Shown here: positions 7,394 through 14,298 of the stretch, piece after piece
Layout of the letters: each line of letters starts with the position of its first letter
How positions within the stretch are numbered: the first letter of the stretch is position 1
Assembly: GCA_029572555.1 (NCBI GenBank)
Contig: JAKPVM010000326.1
Location: forward strand, 1-35,936
DNA from: Verrucomicrobiota bacterium
Lineage (GTDB): Bacteria > Verrucomicrobiota > Verrucomicrobiia > Limisphaerales > JAKPVM01
Length of the DNA stretch: 35,936 nucleotides
Reading direction: 5' to 3'
Made by a program: the position numbers and the translations under genes
The notes under the pieces: generated by a model
Seen by the model: the letters and a program-made list of their open reading frames with translations, nothing else
What the model was told of the DNA's origin: nothing
Databases searched by the model: none

Positions 7394-8683
7394 ATGAAAA
7401 TGCAAAAGTCAGTCAATTTTATTGCTGGGATTGCAATCTTTTTTGCGATACAAACATCGAATTTATCCGCTGCGTCCCTGATACAACCCGGAGATCGCGT
7501 CGCAGTGGTGGGCGATTCTATTACTGAACAAAAATTGTATTCGAAATATATCGAGACGTATTTGCTCGCCTGTTCAGGTGTTGAAGATGTGAAGGTGTTT
7601 CAATATGGATGGGGCGGCGAGACCGCTGGCGGTTTTGCTTCGCGTATGGAAAATGATTTGGCTGGCTTCAAACCGACTGTTGTTACGCTTTGCTATGGAA
7701 TGAACGACGGACAGTATCGTCCTTATGTGGATGACATTGGACGAAATTATGAGGCAAATATGCGCCGTATCATTGATGGACTTAAAAAACTTGGTGTTAG
7801 AACAATTATAATAGGTTCTCCCGGTGTGGTTGATTCAAAATATTTCGTTAAAAATAATTTCGCTCCGCTTTCAGGCGCCGATGGATATAACCAAAATCTC
7901 GGCAAACTCCGCGACATCTGCAAAAAACTTGCTCAGGAATATGAACAACCGTTTGCTGATGTTCATCAGGCAATGCTTGATACAATGATTAAGGCAAAAG
8001 CCAAAATGGGCGAAGAATTCGATGTTGCTGGAAAAGACGGCGTTCACCCGAGGCAGAACGGCCATCTGGTTATGGCTTATGCATTTTTAAAGGCGATGGG
8101 ATTTGATGGTAATATCGGCGAGATTTCTGTTGATTTGAACGGCAACGCAACCGCAACCAGCGGTCACAAGGTTCTTTCTGTTAAAAACGGCACTGTGGAA
8201 ATCGAGAGCGTTAAATATCCTTTCTGCTTTGACCCTGACACAAAATCGCCTTCAAGCACAAGAAGCATCCTCCCATTCTGCTCCTTCAATGACGATTTAA
8301 ATAAATTGACGCTTAAGGTAAAAAATCTTTCTAAACCTCGCGCTCGCGTTAAATGGGGCGAACAGACAAAAGAATTTACAAAAGGACAACTTGAATCTGG
8401 TATTAATCTTGCCGCGGAGTTTTCTCAAACACCGTTTGACGAGAATTTTCAGAACATCATCCGCGCTATTGGGACAAAACAGAATTATGAAACCGTCTTG
8501 ATTAAAAACCTTATCACAAGCTTCCGAAACTTCTCAAACGAGACGAAAAACGACCCTGAACTTGCCCAGGCGTTTAAGACCGTCACAACCCGTTTAATGG
8601 TGCGTCATAGCGAATTGGATAAAGAAGTAAGACAACAAATCGTCCCTGTTAAACACACAATAGAAATTGTCCCGATAGATTAA
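7394..8683 (+). CDS. Secreted SGNH/GDSL-family hydrolase (likely carbohydrate esterase)
   Basis: Residues 1-27 form a signal peptide ending LSAA. The SGNH blocks are all visible: GDSIT with nucleophile Ser42, a Gly-containing block II (YGWGGETAGG, 71-80), GMND with Asn104 (block III) and DGVHP with Asp215 and His218 (block V). The catalytic half ends near residue 235. The remaining 190 residues are a further region without a motif I recognise; it is rich in short beta-like and helical stretches. Its position 78 bp after a secreted sulfatase suggests deacylation of the same sulfated or acetylated glycan. It converges on the TIGR03790 gene with only 6 bp between stops and no terminator visible. 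Confidence 0.88.
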   Translation: MKMQKSVNFIAGIAIFFAIQTSNLSAASLIQPGDRVAVVGDSITEQKLYSKYIETYLLACSGVEDVKVFQYGWGGETAGGFASRMENDLAGFKPTVVTLCYGMNDGQYRPYVDDIGRNYEANMRRIIDGLKKLGVRTIIIGSPGVVDSKYFVKNNFAPLSGADGYNQNLGKLRDICKKLAQEYEQPFADVHQAMLDTMIKAKAKMGEEFDVAGKDGVHPRQNGHLVMAYAFLKAMGFDGNIGEISVDLNGNATATSGHKVLSVKNGTVEIESVKYPFCFDPDTKSPSSTRSILPFCSFNDDLNKLTLKVKNLSKPRARVKWGEQTKEFTKGQLESGINLAAEFSQTPFDENFQNIIRAIGTKQNYETVLIKNLITSFRNFSNETKNDPELAQAFKTVTTRLMVRHSELDKEVRQQIVPVKHTIEIVPID

Positions 8684-8689
8684 CAGACA

Positions 8690-10279
8690 TTATTTATTGC
8701 CCGCTTTTTGGGAAATGGTTTGAAATTTATCTTTTAATAATTGATTTTCAAAAAGTTGTGGATAGGTTTTTTCCGTCTGTTTCAGGAAAGCCAAAGCCTT
8801 TTCCTGGCGTCCTAAAGAAATCAATGTATCAGTATAATTTAACGCTATTCTGATTCGCTGATTTAAAGAACATTTATTTTTAAAGGCTAATTCAAGACAG
8901 TTTAGAGCATCATCGTATTTTTTTTCGGCAAGATAAAGTTCGGCGAGTTTTTCCTGCAAGATTGAACTCTTGCGCGTAAGATCCTGTTTTTCTAAATACT
9001 CAATCATATTCGTAGGTGAACGTCCTGCGCCAAGATTTATATTCACCCAGCGCAAATAGACCCATTCAAGATTTTTTGAATCTGTCTTTTCTAATGCCTT
9101 CTGCCATTCCTCCAAATTTTTCTTAAACGGCTGATAAAGCGGGTCGCCAATTGCCACATTTTGCCACGAAATAGTGTGTTGCGAGACAATAAACGACTCG
9201 CCAAAGGTTGAACCGCGCAGGAGAAATTGCGTTAAAAAAACCGGAATATATGGCGTGCCGCCAAGACCGGGTTCATTGACACTGCCCATTGTGACGGTAA
9301 CGCCTTTCGCAAGAAGTGGTCCCACCCAGCGCGCTGTTGTGGTTCTTAATTTTTCGCAACTAAACGAGTGCAGATGATACGCAAATGCGCCGGGCATAAA
9401 CTCGACTGAATCCTTTAAAAAAGGTCCCGACACATTATCGTCATACCACCCAGCGTAAATAGCGATATGGCTCATCGGAAAATCTGCGGGAAATGTGGTT
9501 GAATTTGTGTCAACGACGGTTTCAAAGCCGAGCCGAGTACACCAGAATGCAGACTCTAAAAGCCATTTATCGCCTTCGGCATAAGCGCCATCCGTTACCC
9601 CGCGCAAATCAAAATATGCCCGCCCCCACAGACCGGTTTTTTCGGCTTCGATTGCTTTATCCACAAGAGACATTGCAATCTTAGAGGTTGGACCGTCAAG
9701 GCGAGTTACAATCAACACCCCGTTTGTGGGATGTATTAAATTGTTGTTTGTCGTCATAAAAACCGGGTTCAAAGCAGGTCCGTCCAATCTATATGTAAAA
9801 GGACCTCGTGGAAGACAGGTCAATTCACTATCCACTGAGGCTTCGTTTCGGTTTAATTTCTGCGGAATTTGGCCATCGTCTTTGCTGGCTACATTTTTGT
9901 CTTCAAGAATCTTTACAGGCACGCCATAACATAAAACTCCGTATCGGATTTTTGAACGCAATGGTGGGAGCATTACCTTGCCCTTATTTGTGTAGGATTC
10001 AAACAACTTTGTATCAATAAGTTTCTTTAAAAGCGGGATTTCGAGTTTTAACTGATAATCCTTTCTGGTCATCGCCTCGTCCGATGGCAAATCAAAACCA
10101 AGAATCTGATTAGACGGCACATTTCTTAATTTTGAATAATGAAGGGCAACCTCTTTAGATTCTCGCAAAAGGCTGTTGTAAATTACTACAACCGAAGAAC
10201 CATCTTCGCAATATCCGCTTGTTATTAAAAATCCAAACAATGGTACAAGACAAACCATCAATTTTATTTTGTTAATCAT
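8690..10279 (-). CDS. Exported TIGR03790 family protein with C-terminal TPR-like region
   Basis: Function unknown. A signal peptide (1-24) precedes the family N-terminal region SSVVVIYNSLLRESKEVALH, continuing to a conserved LRNVP. A later block carries the family's ARWVGPLLAKGVTVTMGSVN and EPGLGGTPYIPVF. From about residue 400 the chain becomes helical with TPR-like pairs (LAELYLAEKKYDDALNCLEL and TLISLGRQEKALAFLKQ), suggesting protein contacts outside the cytoplasm. The family is known to me mainly from planctomycete, verrucomicrobial and acidobacterial genomes. It is the last gene of murI-MBL-TIGR03790, starting 3 bp after the MBL stop, so it is co-transcribed with a cell-wall precursor gene. 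Confidence 0.82.
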   Translation of the reverse strand: MINKIKLMVCLVPLFGFLITSGYCEDGSSVVVIYNSLLRESKEVALHYSKLRNVPSNQILGFDLPSDEAMTRKDYQLKLEIPLLKKLIDTKLFESYTNKGKVMLPPLRSKIRYGVLCYGVPVKILEDKNVASKDDGQIPQKLNRNEASVDSELTCLPRGPFTYRLDGPALNPVFMTTNNNLIHPTNGVLIVTRLDGPTSKIAMSLVDKAIEAEKTGLWGRAYFDLRGVTDGAYAEGDKWLLESAFWCTRLGFETVVDTNSTTFPADFPMSHIAIYAGWYDDNVSGPFLKDSVEFMPGAFAYHLHSFSCEKLRTTTARWVGPLLAKGVTVTMGSVNEPGLGGTPYIPVFLTQFLLRGSTFGESFIVSQHTISWQNVAIGDPLYQPFKKNLEEWQKALEKTDSKNLEWVYLRWVNINLGAGRSPTNMIEYLEKQDLTRKSSILQEKLAELYLAEKKYDDALNCLELAFKNKCSLNQRIRIALNYTDTLISLGRQEKALAFLKQTEKTYPQLFENQLLKDKFQTISQKAGNK

Positions 10280-10282
10280 AAA

Positions 10283-11065
10283 TCAATCGATTTTTATTTT
10301 TAACCCATCATAAGCAAGAAACACGTTCTCTGGCAATTCAGATTGGGCATCATCGTGGTCATAATCGTGTGTTAGATGTGTGAAATAAGTGGTTTTTGCG
10401 CCGATTTTTTTCGCAATTTCAATCGCCTCGTCTCGTGAAAGGTGCGTCCAGTGCGGTTTATATCTCAAAGCGTCAATTATCAACACTTTCACGCCTCTGC
10501 ATTTTTCTATCTCACTATCCGGAACAGTTTTGCAATCGCTTAAATAAGCAAACGTTTTTGAGCCGTTTTTAGAAAACAGGTAGCCAGTGCTTGTAATCTG
10601 GCCATGCGGCAGATTGACCGGCGTAACATTGAGGTCGCCAAGTTCAAATCCACCGTTCACAATGTGCGGTTCAGGGACGAAATAACCCTTGGGATGCGGT
10701 CCATTATGAAATGCGTAAATAAACACTCGCTTCAAATCCGCCATTGTTTGTTCGCTTGCATAAACCGGCATAGCACCGCCCCGGATATCGCAAAACCGAC
10801 GACAATCATCTAATCCCATTATATGGTCTGCGTGACTATGTGTGAACAGAACCGCGTCAAGCCATCGGATTTTTTCACGCAAAACCTGCATCCTAAAATC
10901 CGGCGTCGTATCAATTACAAATTTTACTTTGTCAGTTGTCACATAAATCGACGGACGAGTACGATGGTTTTTGGGATTGGCAAGGAATTCAGGAGGGTAA
11001 TCCATACCGATTAATGGTACCCCCTGCGATGTCCCTGTCCCCAAAAATATTACTTCAATAGCCAT
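10283..11065 (-). CDS. MBL-fold metallo-hydrolase, PhnP / RNase Z-like
   Basis: Metallo-beta-lactamase-fold phosphodiesterase-type protein, cytoplasmic (no signal peptide). It opens with [11 protein letters not shown] (GTGTS at 9-13), as in the PhnP/RNase Z branch. Metal ligands are visible: HSHADH at 76-81, His154 (LPHG), Asp177 (YLSDC) and the HLTHDYDH block at 230-237. The length (260 aa) matches the PhnP group. There is no phosphonate gene nearby, so the phn role is unlikely; a cyclic phosphate diester or nucleic acid end is a more general guess. It sits between murI (69 bp upstream) and the TIGR03790 gene (3 bp downstream). Family assignment is firm, substrate unknown. Confidence 0.88.
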   Translation of the reverse strand: MAIEVIFLGTGTSQGVPLIGMDYPPEFLANPKNHRTRPSIYVTTDKVKFVIDTTPDFRMQVLREKIRWLDAVLFTHSHADHIMGLDDCRRFCDIRGGAMPVYASEQTMADLKRVFIYAFHNGPHPKGYFVPEPHIVNGGFELGDLNVTPVNLPHGQITSTGYLFSKNGSKTFAYLSDCKTVPDSEIEKCRGVKVLIIDALRYKPHWTHLSRDEAIEIAKKIGAKTTYFTHLTHDYDHDDAQSELPENVFLAYDGLKIKID

Positions 11066-11134
11066 AAACCAATTATTCGTTCAATATTATTTAAACCACC
11101 GCTTGAATCAAGTTATATACAATTAAATCAAAAA

Positions 11135-11956
11135 CTACAATTCGGCTTTCCACGCCGTCTTCAAAGCAGAACCTAAAAACCTATCTGCAAGTCGGGTAAA
11201 ATGCTCCGGCGCGTCAGTAACATAGACCGTAACATTTCCTTTTCTATCGGTAGAAGGATGAAGCAGACCCCGATTTTCAAGTTTAACTTTTACACTCTCG
11301 GCGCAACTCTGCGCAGAATCAACAAGAGCAATTTCTGTTCCGGTAATCTTTTTAATTTCAGATTTTAACAATGGATAATGCGTGCAACCCAACACCAATG
11401 TATCAATATTTTTATTTAAAAGCGGTTTCAAATAAATAGATAAAACCTCCAGCGTAACCTTATGGTTAATCCAACCTTCTTCAACGAGAGGGACAAGCAG
11501 CGGGCAAGCCTTTGCAAAGACTTTCGCCTTTTTAACCTGAGCCATTATTGCGGCTGTATAACTGCGGCTGTTTATTGTTGCGTTTGTGCCGATGACACCG
11601 ATTCTATAATTCTTTGTCCTTTGAAGCGCAGACGATACGCCCGGTTCTATCACCCCAAATACAGGGACTTTGCAAATTCGTTCAAGTTCAGGCAAAGCCC
11701 ATGCTGACACCGTGTTGCAAGCAACCACAATCGCTTTTATGCGTTGCCTTAACAAAAACCGAGCATCCTCGCGGGCGAATTGAATCACTGTTTCCGGAGA
11801 CTTTGTTCCATAAGGCACTCGCGCAGTATCGCCAAGATAAATTATATCCTCGCAAGGCAAAAGTCTTCTTATAGCCCGAACAACCGTCAAACCACCAATT
11901 CCAGAATCAAATATCCCGATTGGTAAAGACTTTGATTTAGAATTCTTTGCGTTCAT
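11135..11956 (-). CDS. murI: Glutamate racemase
   Basis: Converts L-glutamate to D-glutamate for peptidoglycan. The pseudosymmetric two-domain enzyme shows IFDSGIGGLTV (Asp17, Ser18), YLGDTARVPYG, the first catalytic Cys80 in VACNT and the second, Cys191, in LGCTHYPLL. At 273 aa it is the normal length. It implies that this organism makes peptidoglycan. It is the first gene of a leftward three-gene operon, and the ATG has no clear Shine-Dalgarno sequence. The ilvC terminator lies about 70 bp upstream, separating the two units. Confidence 0.95.
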   Translation of the reverse strand: MNAKNSKSKSLPIGIFDSGIGGLTVVRAIRRLLPCEDIIYLGDTARVPYGTKSPETVIQFAREDARFLLRQRIKAIVVACNTVSAWALPELERICKVPVFGVIEPGVSSALQRTKNYRIGVIGTNATINSRSYTAAIMAQVKKAKVFAKACPLLVPLVEEGWINHKVTLEVLSIYLKPLLNKNIDTLVLGCTHYPLLKSEIKKITGTEIALVDSAQSCAESVKVKLENRGLLHPSTDRKGNVTVYVTDAPEHFTRLADRFLGSALKTAWKAEL

Positions 11957-12026
11957 CTAAACAGAATTTATTTAACATTCAGTATATTGTTATTACAATG
12001 AATAAAATAGTTGGTTTTTAAACAAT

Positions 12027-12062
12027 AAAAAAGTCCGATGTCTTTCAGAACATCGGACTTTT
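12027..12062 (-). terminator. Intrinsic terminator of ilvNC
   Basis: On the minus strand AAGTCCGATGT pairs with ACATCGGACTT (11 bp) around an 8-nt loop, and is followed by TTTTTTATTG. It begins 16 bp after the ilvC stop. It separates ilvNC from the murI operon. Confidence 0.92.
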
Positions 12063-12077
12063 AGTTCTACAATTTAT

Positions 12078-13178
12078 TTAATTTACGGCTCTACCGGCGA
12101 TGCCTTTTGCTTTTTTTCCAATAGCTTTAGCAGGTTCTTTTGGTCTTAAATCCCTGACAGCCTTGCCAGCCTGCCACATTTCAGAATTGCCCATTGCGCT
12201 CAATTCTTTTTGCAATTCTTCTTGATAATTTGGTTTGCCGCAGGCTTTTATCACTCGTTCAGTTTCTTTGCCTGATTTTACCCTTTCATACAATTCTTTG
12301 AATACAGGCATGACTGCTTTTTTGAATTTAGGCTTCCAGTCAAGCGCTCCACGTTGCGCTGTGGCTGAACAATTGGAATACATCCAGTCCATTCCCTTTT
12401 CATCCACAAGGCGAATGAGACTTTGAGTAAGCTCCTCAACAGTCTCGTTAAATGCCTCGCTTGGTGAATGTCCATTTTTCCTCAGGATGTCGTATTGCGC
12501 TTCCATAATTCCAGCAAGGGCGCCCATTAAAACACCGCGTTCACCGGTTAAATCGCTATAGACCTCGTGTTCAAAAGTCGTTGGGAAGAGATAACCTGAA
12601 CCAATGCCAATACCAATAGCAAGACATCTATCCATTGCTTTTCCTGTGTAATCCTGTCCGACTGCAAAACTGGAATTAATACCCGAACCGCTCAAGAAAT
12701 TCCTTCTTACAGAAGTCCCCGAACCTTTCGGTGCAACCATAATGACGTCCACATTCTCGGGCGGTATTACACTGGTCTGTTTTTTATAAACGATAGAGAA
12801 CCCGTGAGAGAAATAAAGCGCATCGCCTTCTTTCAGGTTTTGTTTGACGAGGGGCCAGATTTGCCGTTGCGCAGCGTCGCTAACGAGCATCATAATAATA
12901 GTTCCCCTGCGGACTGCCTCATCAAGTTCAAATAATGTCTTTCCTGGCACCCATCCATCTTTTCGTGCACGGTCCCAATCTTTTTGAAATCGGCTGTCCT
13001 GTCCAACAATTACATTAAATCCATTGTCTCTGAGGTTCAACGATTGCGCAGGTCCCTGCACTCCATAGCCGAGGACTGCAATCACTTCATTCTTCAAGAC
13101 CTTCCGCGCTTTTGACAGTGGGAATTCTTTTCTTGTAATAACTTCTTCCACTACACCACCAAAGTTTATCTTTGCCAT
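12078..13178 (-). CDS. ilvC: Ketol-acid reductoisomerase (NADP+)
   Basis: Second step of branched-chain amino acid synthesis: isomerisation and NADPH reduction of acetolactate or acetohydroxybutyrate. The Rossmann motif GYGVQGPAQS lies at 37-46. The helical knotted domain has DLTGERGVLMGALAGIMEAQ, carrying metal-ligand acidic residues, then the later acidic cluster and SNCSATAQRGAL. At 366 aa it is somewhat longer than the 330-340 aa class I enzymes, with a basic C-terminal extension (KKAKGIAGRAVN). The start has the clearest Shine-Dalgarno sequence in the window (AAGGA about 6 nt before ATG). It follows ilvN after 72 bp and should share the attenuated transcript starting near 13874. Confidence 0.96.
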   Translation of the reverse strand: MAKINFGGVVEEVITRKEFPLSKARKVLKNEVIAVLGYGVQGPAQSLNLRDNGFNVIVGQDSRFQKDWDRARKDGWVPGKTLFELDEAVRRGTIIMMLVSDAAQRQIWPLVKQNLKEGDALYFSHGFSIVYKKQTSVIPPENVDVIMVAPKGSGTSVRRNFLSGSGINSSFAVGQDYTGKAMDRCLAIGIGIGSGYLFPTTFEHEVYSDLTGERGVLMGALAGIMEAQYDILRKNGHSPSEAFNETVEELTQSLIRLVDEKGMDWMYSNCSATAQRGALDWKPKFKKAVMPVFKELYERVKSGKETERVIKACGKPNYQEELQKELSAMGNSEMWQAGKAVRDLRPKEPAKAIGKKAKGIAGRAVN

Positions 13179-13250
13179 AATTTTCCTTTCTTATATTACT
13201 AATTTTTCAATTTTATCATTTTAATTTTATAACGCAACCATTTTTAATTT

Positions 13251-13724
13251 TTACCGACGTGGAAGCGCTACCTTTCCGGTTCGGGTTAATTCGGCAATGC
13301 CAAATCCGTCCATAAGTTCTATGAATTTCTCCACCTTATCTTCGTCGCCGGTAATTTCAATAGTTAAACTATCCGGTTGCACATCCACAATTTTTGCCCT
13401 AAAAATATCTGTAATCTGCATAACTTCGGCGCGGCTTTTTGAGTTCACCTTGACTTTGATAAGGGCGAGTTCGCGATCAACATATTCGCCTTCGTGAAAA
13501 TCACGAACTTCAATTACATTTATTAATTTGTTTAGCTGTTTAACAATCTGTTCAAGTGTTGCGTCATCTCCGCGAGTCACAATTGTCATTCGGGAGAATT
13601 TCGGATTCTGTGTCGGCGCAACGTTTAGAGAATCTATGTTATAGCCGCGTCCGCTGAACAATCCAGCCACGCGCGTCAACACGCCAAACTTATTCTCTAC
13701 AAGCACTGATATTGTATGTCTCAT
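13251..13724 (-). CDS. ilvN: Acetolactate synthase small (regulatory) subunit
   Basis: Valine-binding regulatory subunit of acetohydroxyacid synthase. The N-terminal ACT domain (1-75) is typical: HTISVLVENKFGVLTRVAGL, FSGRGYNIDSLNVAPT and MTIVTRGDD. The C-terminal domain follows, with FRAKIVDVQPDSLTIEITGD. The length (157 aa) is normal. Unusually, the catalytic subunit gene (ilvB/ilvI) is not next to it: upstream are the attenuator and repeats, downstream is ilvC. It is the first structural gene after the valine leader and terminator, only about 30 nt beyond the U-tract, with no Shine-Dalgarno sequence before its ATG. Confidence 0.95.
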   Translation of the reverse strand: MRHTISVLVENKFGVLTRVAGLFSGRGYNIDSLNVAPTQNPKFSRMTIVTRGDDATLEQIVKQLNKLINVIEVRDFHEGEYVDRELALIKVKVNSKSRAEVMQITDIFRAKIVDVQPDSLTIEITGDEDKVEKFIELMDGFGIAELTRTGKVALPRR

Positions 13725-13753
13725 TTTTTGTTAATATTTAGTTTTTATATACT

Positions 13754-13791
13754 AAAACAAAAACCCGCGTTTCTACTCTTGAACCGCGGGT
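13754..13791 (-). terminator. Attenuator terminator of ilvNC
   Basis: On the minus strand ACCCGCG (13791-13785) pairs perfectly with CGCGGGT (13769-13763). After a G/A mismatch an inner TTC/GAA extends the stem; the loop is AAGAGTA. The stem is followed directly by TTTTGTTTT. It lies between the leader peptide and ilvN, so it would stop transcription before the structural genes unless blocked. Its 5' arm contains CCGCG, which can pair instead with CGCGG at 13823-13819 (antiterminator). Confidence 0.88.
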
Positions 13792-13846
13792 CGCCGTTAA
13801 ATTTAAAGAACACCGGTGCCGCGTCGCTTATACGACGACAACGACA
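13785..13846 (-). promoter_or_regulatory. Mutually exclusive hairpins of the ilv attenuator
   Basis: Read on the minus strand. Segment 1:2 folds as UGUCG (13846-13842) with CGGCA (13821-13817), and CGUCG (13837-13833) with CGACG (13826-13822), around UAUAAG. This hairpin covers the valine codons and the leader stop. Segment 2 (CGCGG, 13823-13819) can pair instead with CCGCG (13789-13785) in the terminator's 5' arm. A ribosome stalled on the Val codons would break 1:2 and favour this antiterminator; efficient translation would let the terminator form. The pairings are read from sequence; the mechanism is inferred from classical amino acid attenuators. Confidence 0.75.
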
Positions 13847-13872
13847 GCCAGTGCTTTTAAAATCTTTCCCAT
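13828..13872 (-). CDS. ilv leader peptide MGKILKALAVVVVV
   Basis: A 14-codon frame, ATG to TAA, encodes MGKILKALAVVVVV: five consecutive valine codons (GTC GTT GTC GTC GTA), plus two leucines and one isoleucine, just before the stop. It lies between a good promoter and an intrinsic terminator, upstream of two branched-chain amino acid genes. That is the arrangement of classical leader peptides such as those of enterobacterial ilvB and ilvGMEDA. The ATG has no Shine-Dalgarno sequence and is only 8 nt from the -10 box, so the transcript may be leaderless or nearly so. The peptide itself probably has no function beyond sensing charged tRNA-Val. Confidence 0.85.
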   Translation of the reverse strand: MGKILKALAVVVVV

Positions 13873-13880
13873 TTCTTATA

Positions 13881-13909
13881 AAAATAAACAACAATACAAA
13901 CCGTGTCAA
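13881..13909 (-). promoter_or_regulatory. Sigma-70-type promoter of the ilv leader and ilvNC
   Basis: On the minus strand, consensus -35 TTGACA (13909-13904), a 17-bp spacer and -10 TATTTT (13886-13881). It is the best promoter match in the window. The expected start is near 13874, one or two bases before the leader peptide ATG at 13872. Confidence 0.75.
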
Positions 13910-13939
13910 ATTTTTTCTTAAATCAAATTTGGAATAAAA

Positions 13940-13963
13940 GTAGCACAGGCATTCCTGTTTGTG
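13940..13963 (+). repeat. Family B palindrome upstream of the ilv promoter
   Basis: The unit begins GTAGCACAGGCATTCC and ends TGTTTGTG. The stem CACAGGCA/TGTTTGTG pairs with two G-T wobbles. It is nearly identical to the unit after purF (25700). It lies about 30 bp upstream of the ilv -35 box. Confidence 0.7.
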
Positions 13964-13973
13964 TCCTTTCAAA

Positions 13974-14089
13974 TCCGCCAGCGGGGAGAACAGGATTACA
14001 GCAAAACATAGTGCAAACACATTCCACAACCTGCGAAAGCAGGTGAAAGGATTGTAGCATAAGCATCAGAAAAAAACATTATAAACCCC
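13974..14089 (+). repeat. Two tandem family A repeats
   Basis: Copy one: short stem TCCGC/GCGGGGA (13974-13987), then ACAGGATTACAGCAAAAC. Copy two: perfect stem ACCTGC/GCAGGT around a GAAA loop (14029-14044), then GAAAGGATTGTAGCA and a tail ending ACATTATAAACCCC at 14089. The cores are 56 bp apart. Copy two shares hairpin, core and tail with the copy at 35588. Both lie upstream of the ilv promoter and read in the direction away from ilvN. Confidence 0.7.
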
Positions 14090-14096
14090 GATAAAC

Positions 14097-14140
14097 GGTG
14101 ACAGAAACATAATTTGTTTTCAAATTACGACTCTGTCACC
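14097..14140. repeat. Perfect nested inverted repeat
   Basis: GGTGACAG (14097-14104) pairs with CTGTCACC (14133-14140). Inside, AATTTG-TTTT-CAAATT (14111-14126) forms a second perfect stem. Two 6-nt unpaired stretches face each other in between. The outer arm overlaps the next family A copy (GACAG). It could be an RNA structure or a protein-binding palindrome; nothing identifies it. Confidence 0.6.
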
Positions 14141-14198
14141 TCTTGCGAGGTTCTTGTTCTGTTTTAATTTCTCCGCTATAATCCTACCACTCATGGCG
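14128..14198 (-). repeat. Two family A-like repeats in reverse orientation
   Basis: On the minus strand, hairpin ACCTC-GCAA-GAGGT (14151-14138) followed by GACAGAGTCG resembles the start of the family A unit, with a GNRA-type loop. Further upstream on that strand, CCA-TGAG-TGG followed by TAGGATTATAGCGG (14185-14173) is a core match. Around the latter, CTCCGC (14171-14176) and GCGGAG (14196-14201) also pair and are followed by TTTTT on the plus strand, so a rightward terminator activity is possible. Confidence 0.5.
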
Positions 14199-14206
14199 GA
14201 GTTTTT

Positions 14207-14228
14207 AAAATGCCAGCCTAATGCTGGC
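14207..14228 (-). terminator. Possible terminator downstream of the squalene synthase-type gene
   Basis: On the minus strand GCCAGC-ATTAG-GCTGGC (14228-14212) is followed by ATTTT. The stem is only 6 bp and the T-tract short, so this is a weak candidate. It lies about 70 bp after the stop of the leftward gene ending at 14299. Confidence 0.35.
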
Positions 14229-14298
14229 TGATAAAATATTATGGGTTGAGGCAGTAGCAGATGTCTTGAGATTTAAAAGAACTAATAGGTCTATTGGT

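Noticed and set aside
13745-14029. A 94-codon open frame on the minus strand upstream of ilvN
   Set aside because: It runs through family A and B repeats, the ilv promoter, the leader peptide (in another frame) and the attenuator terminator. Its composition fits no protein family.
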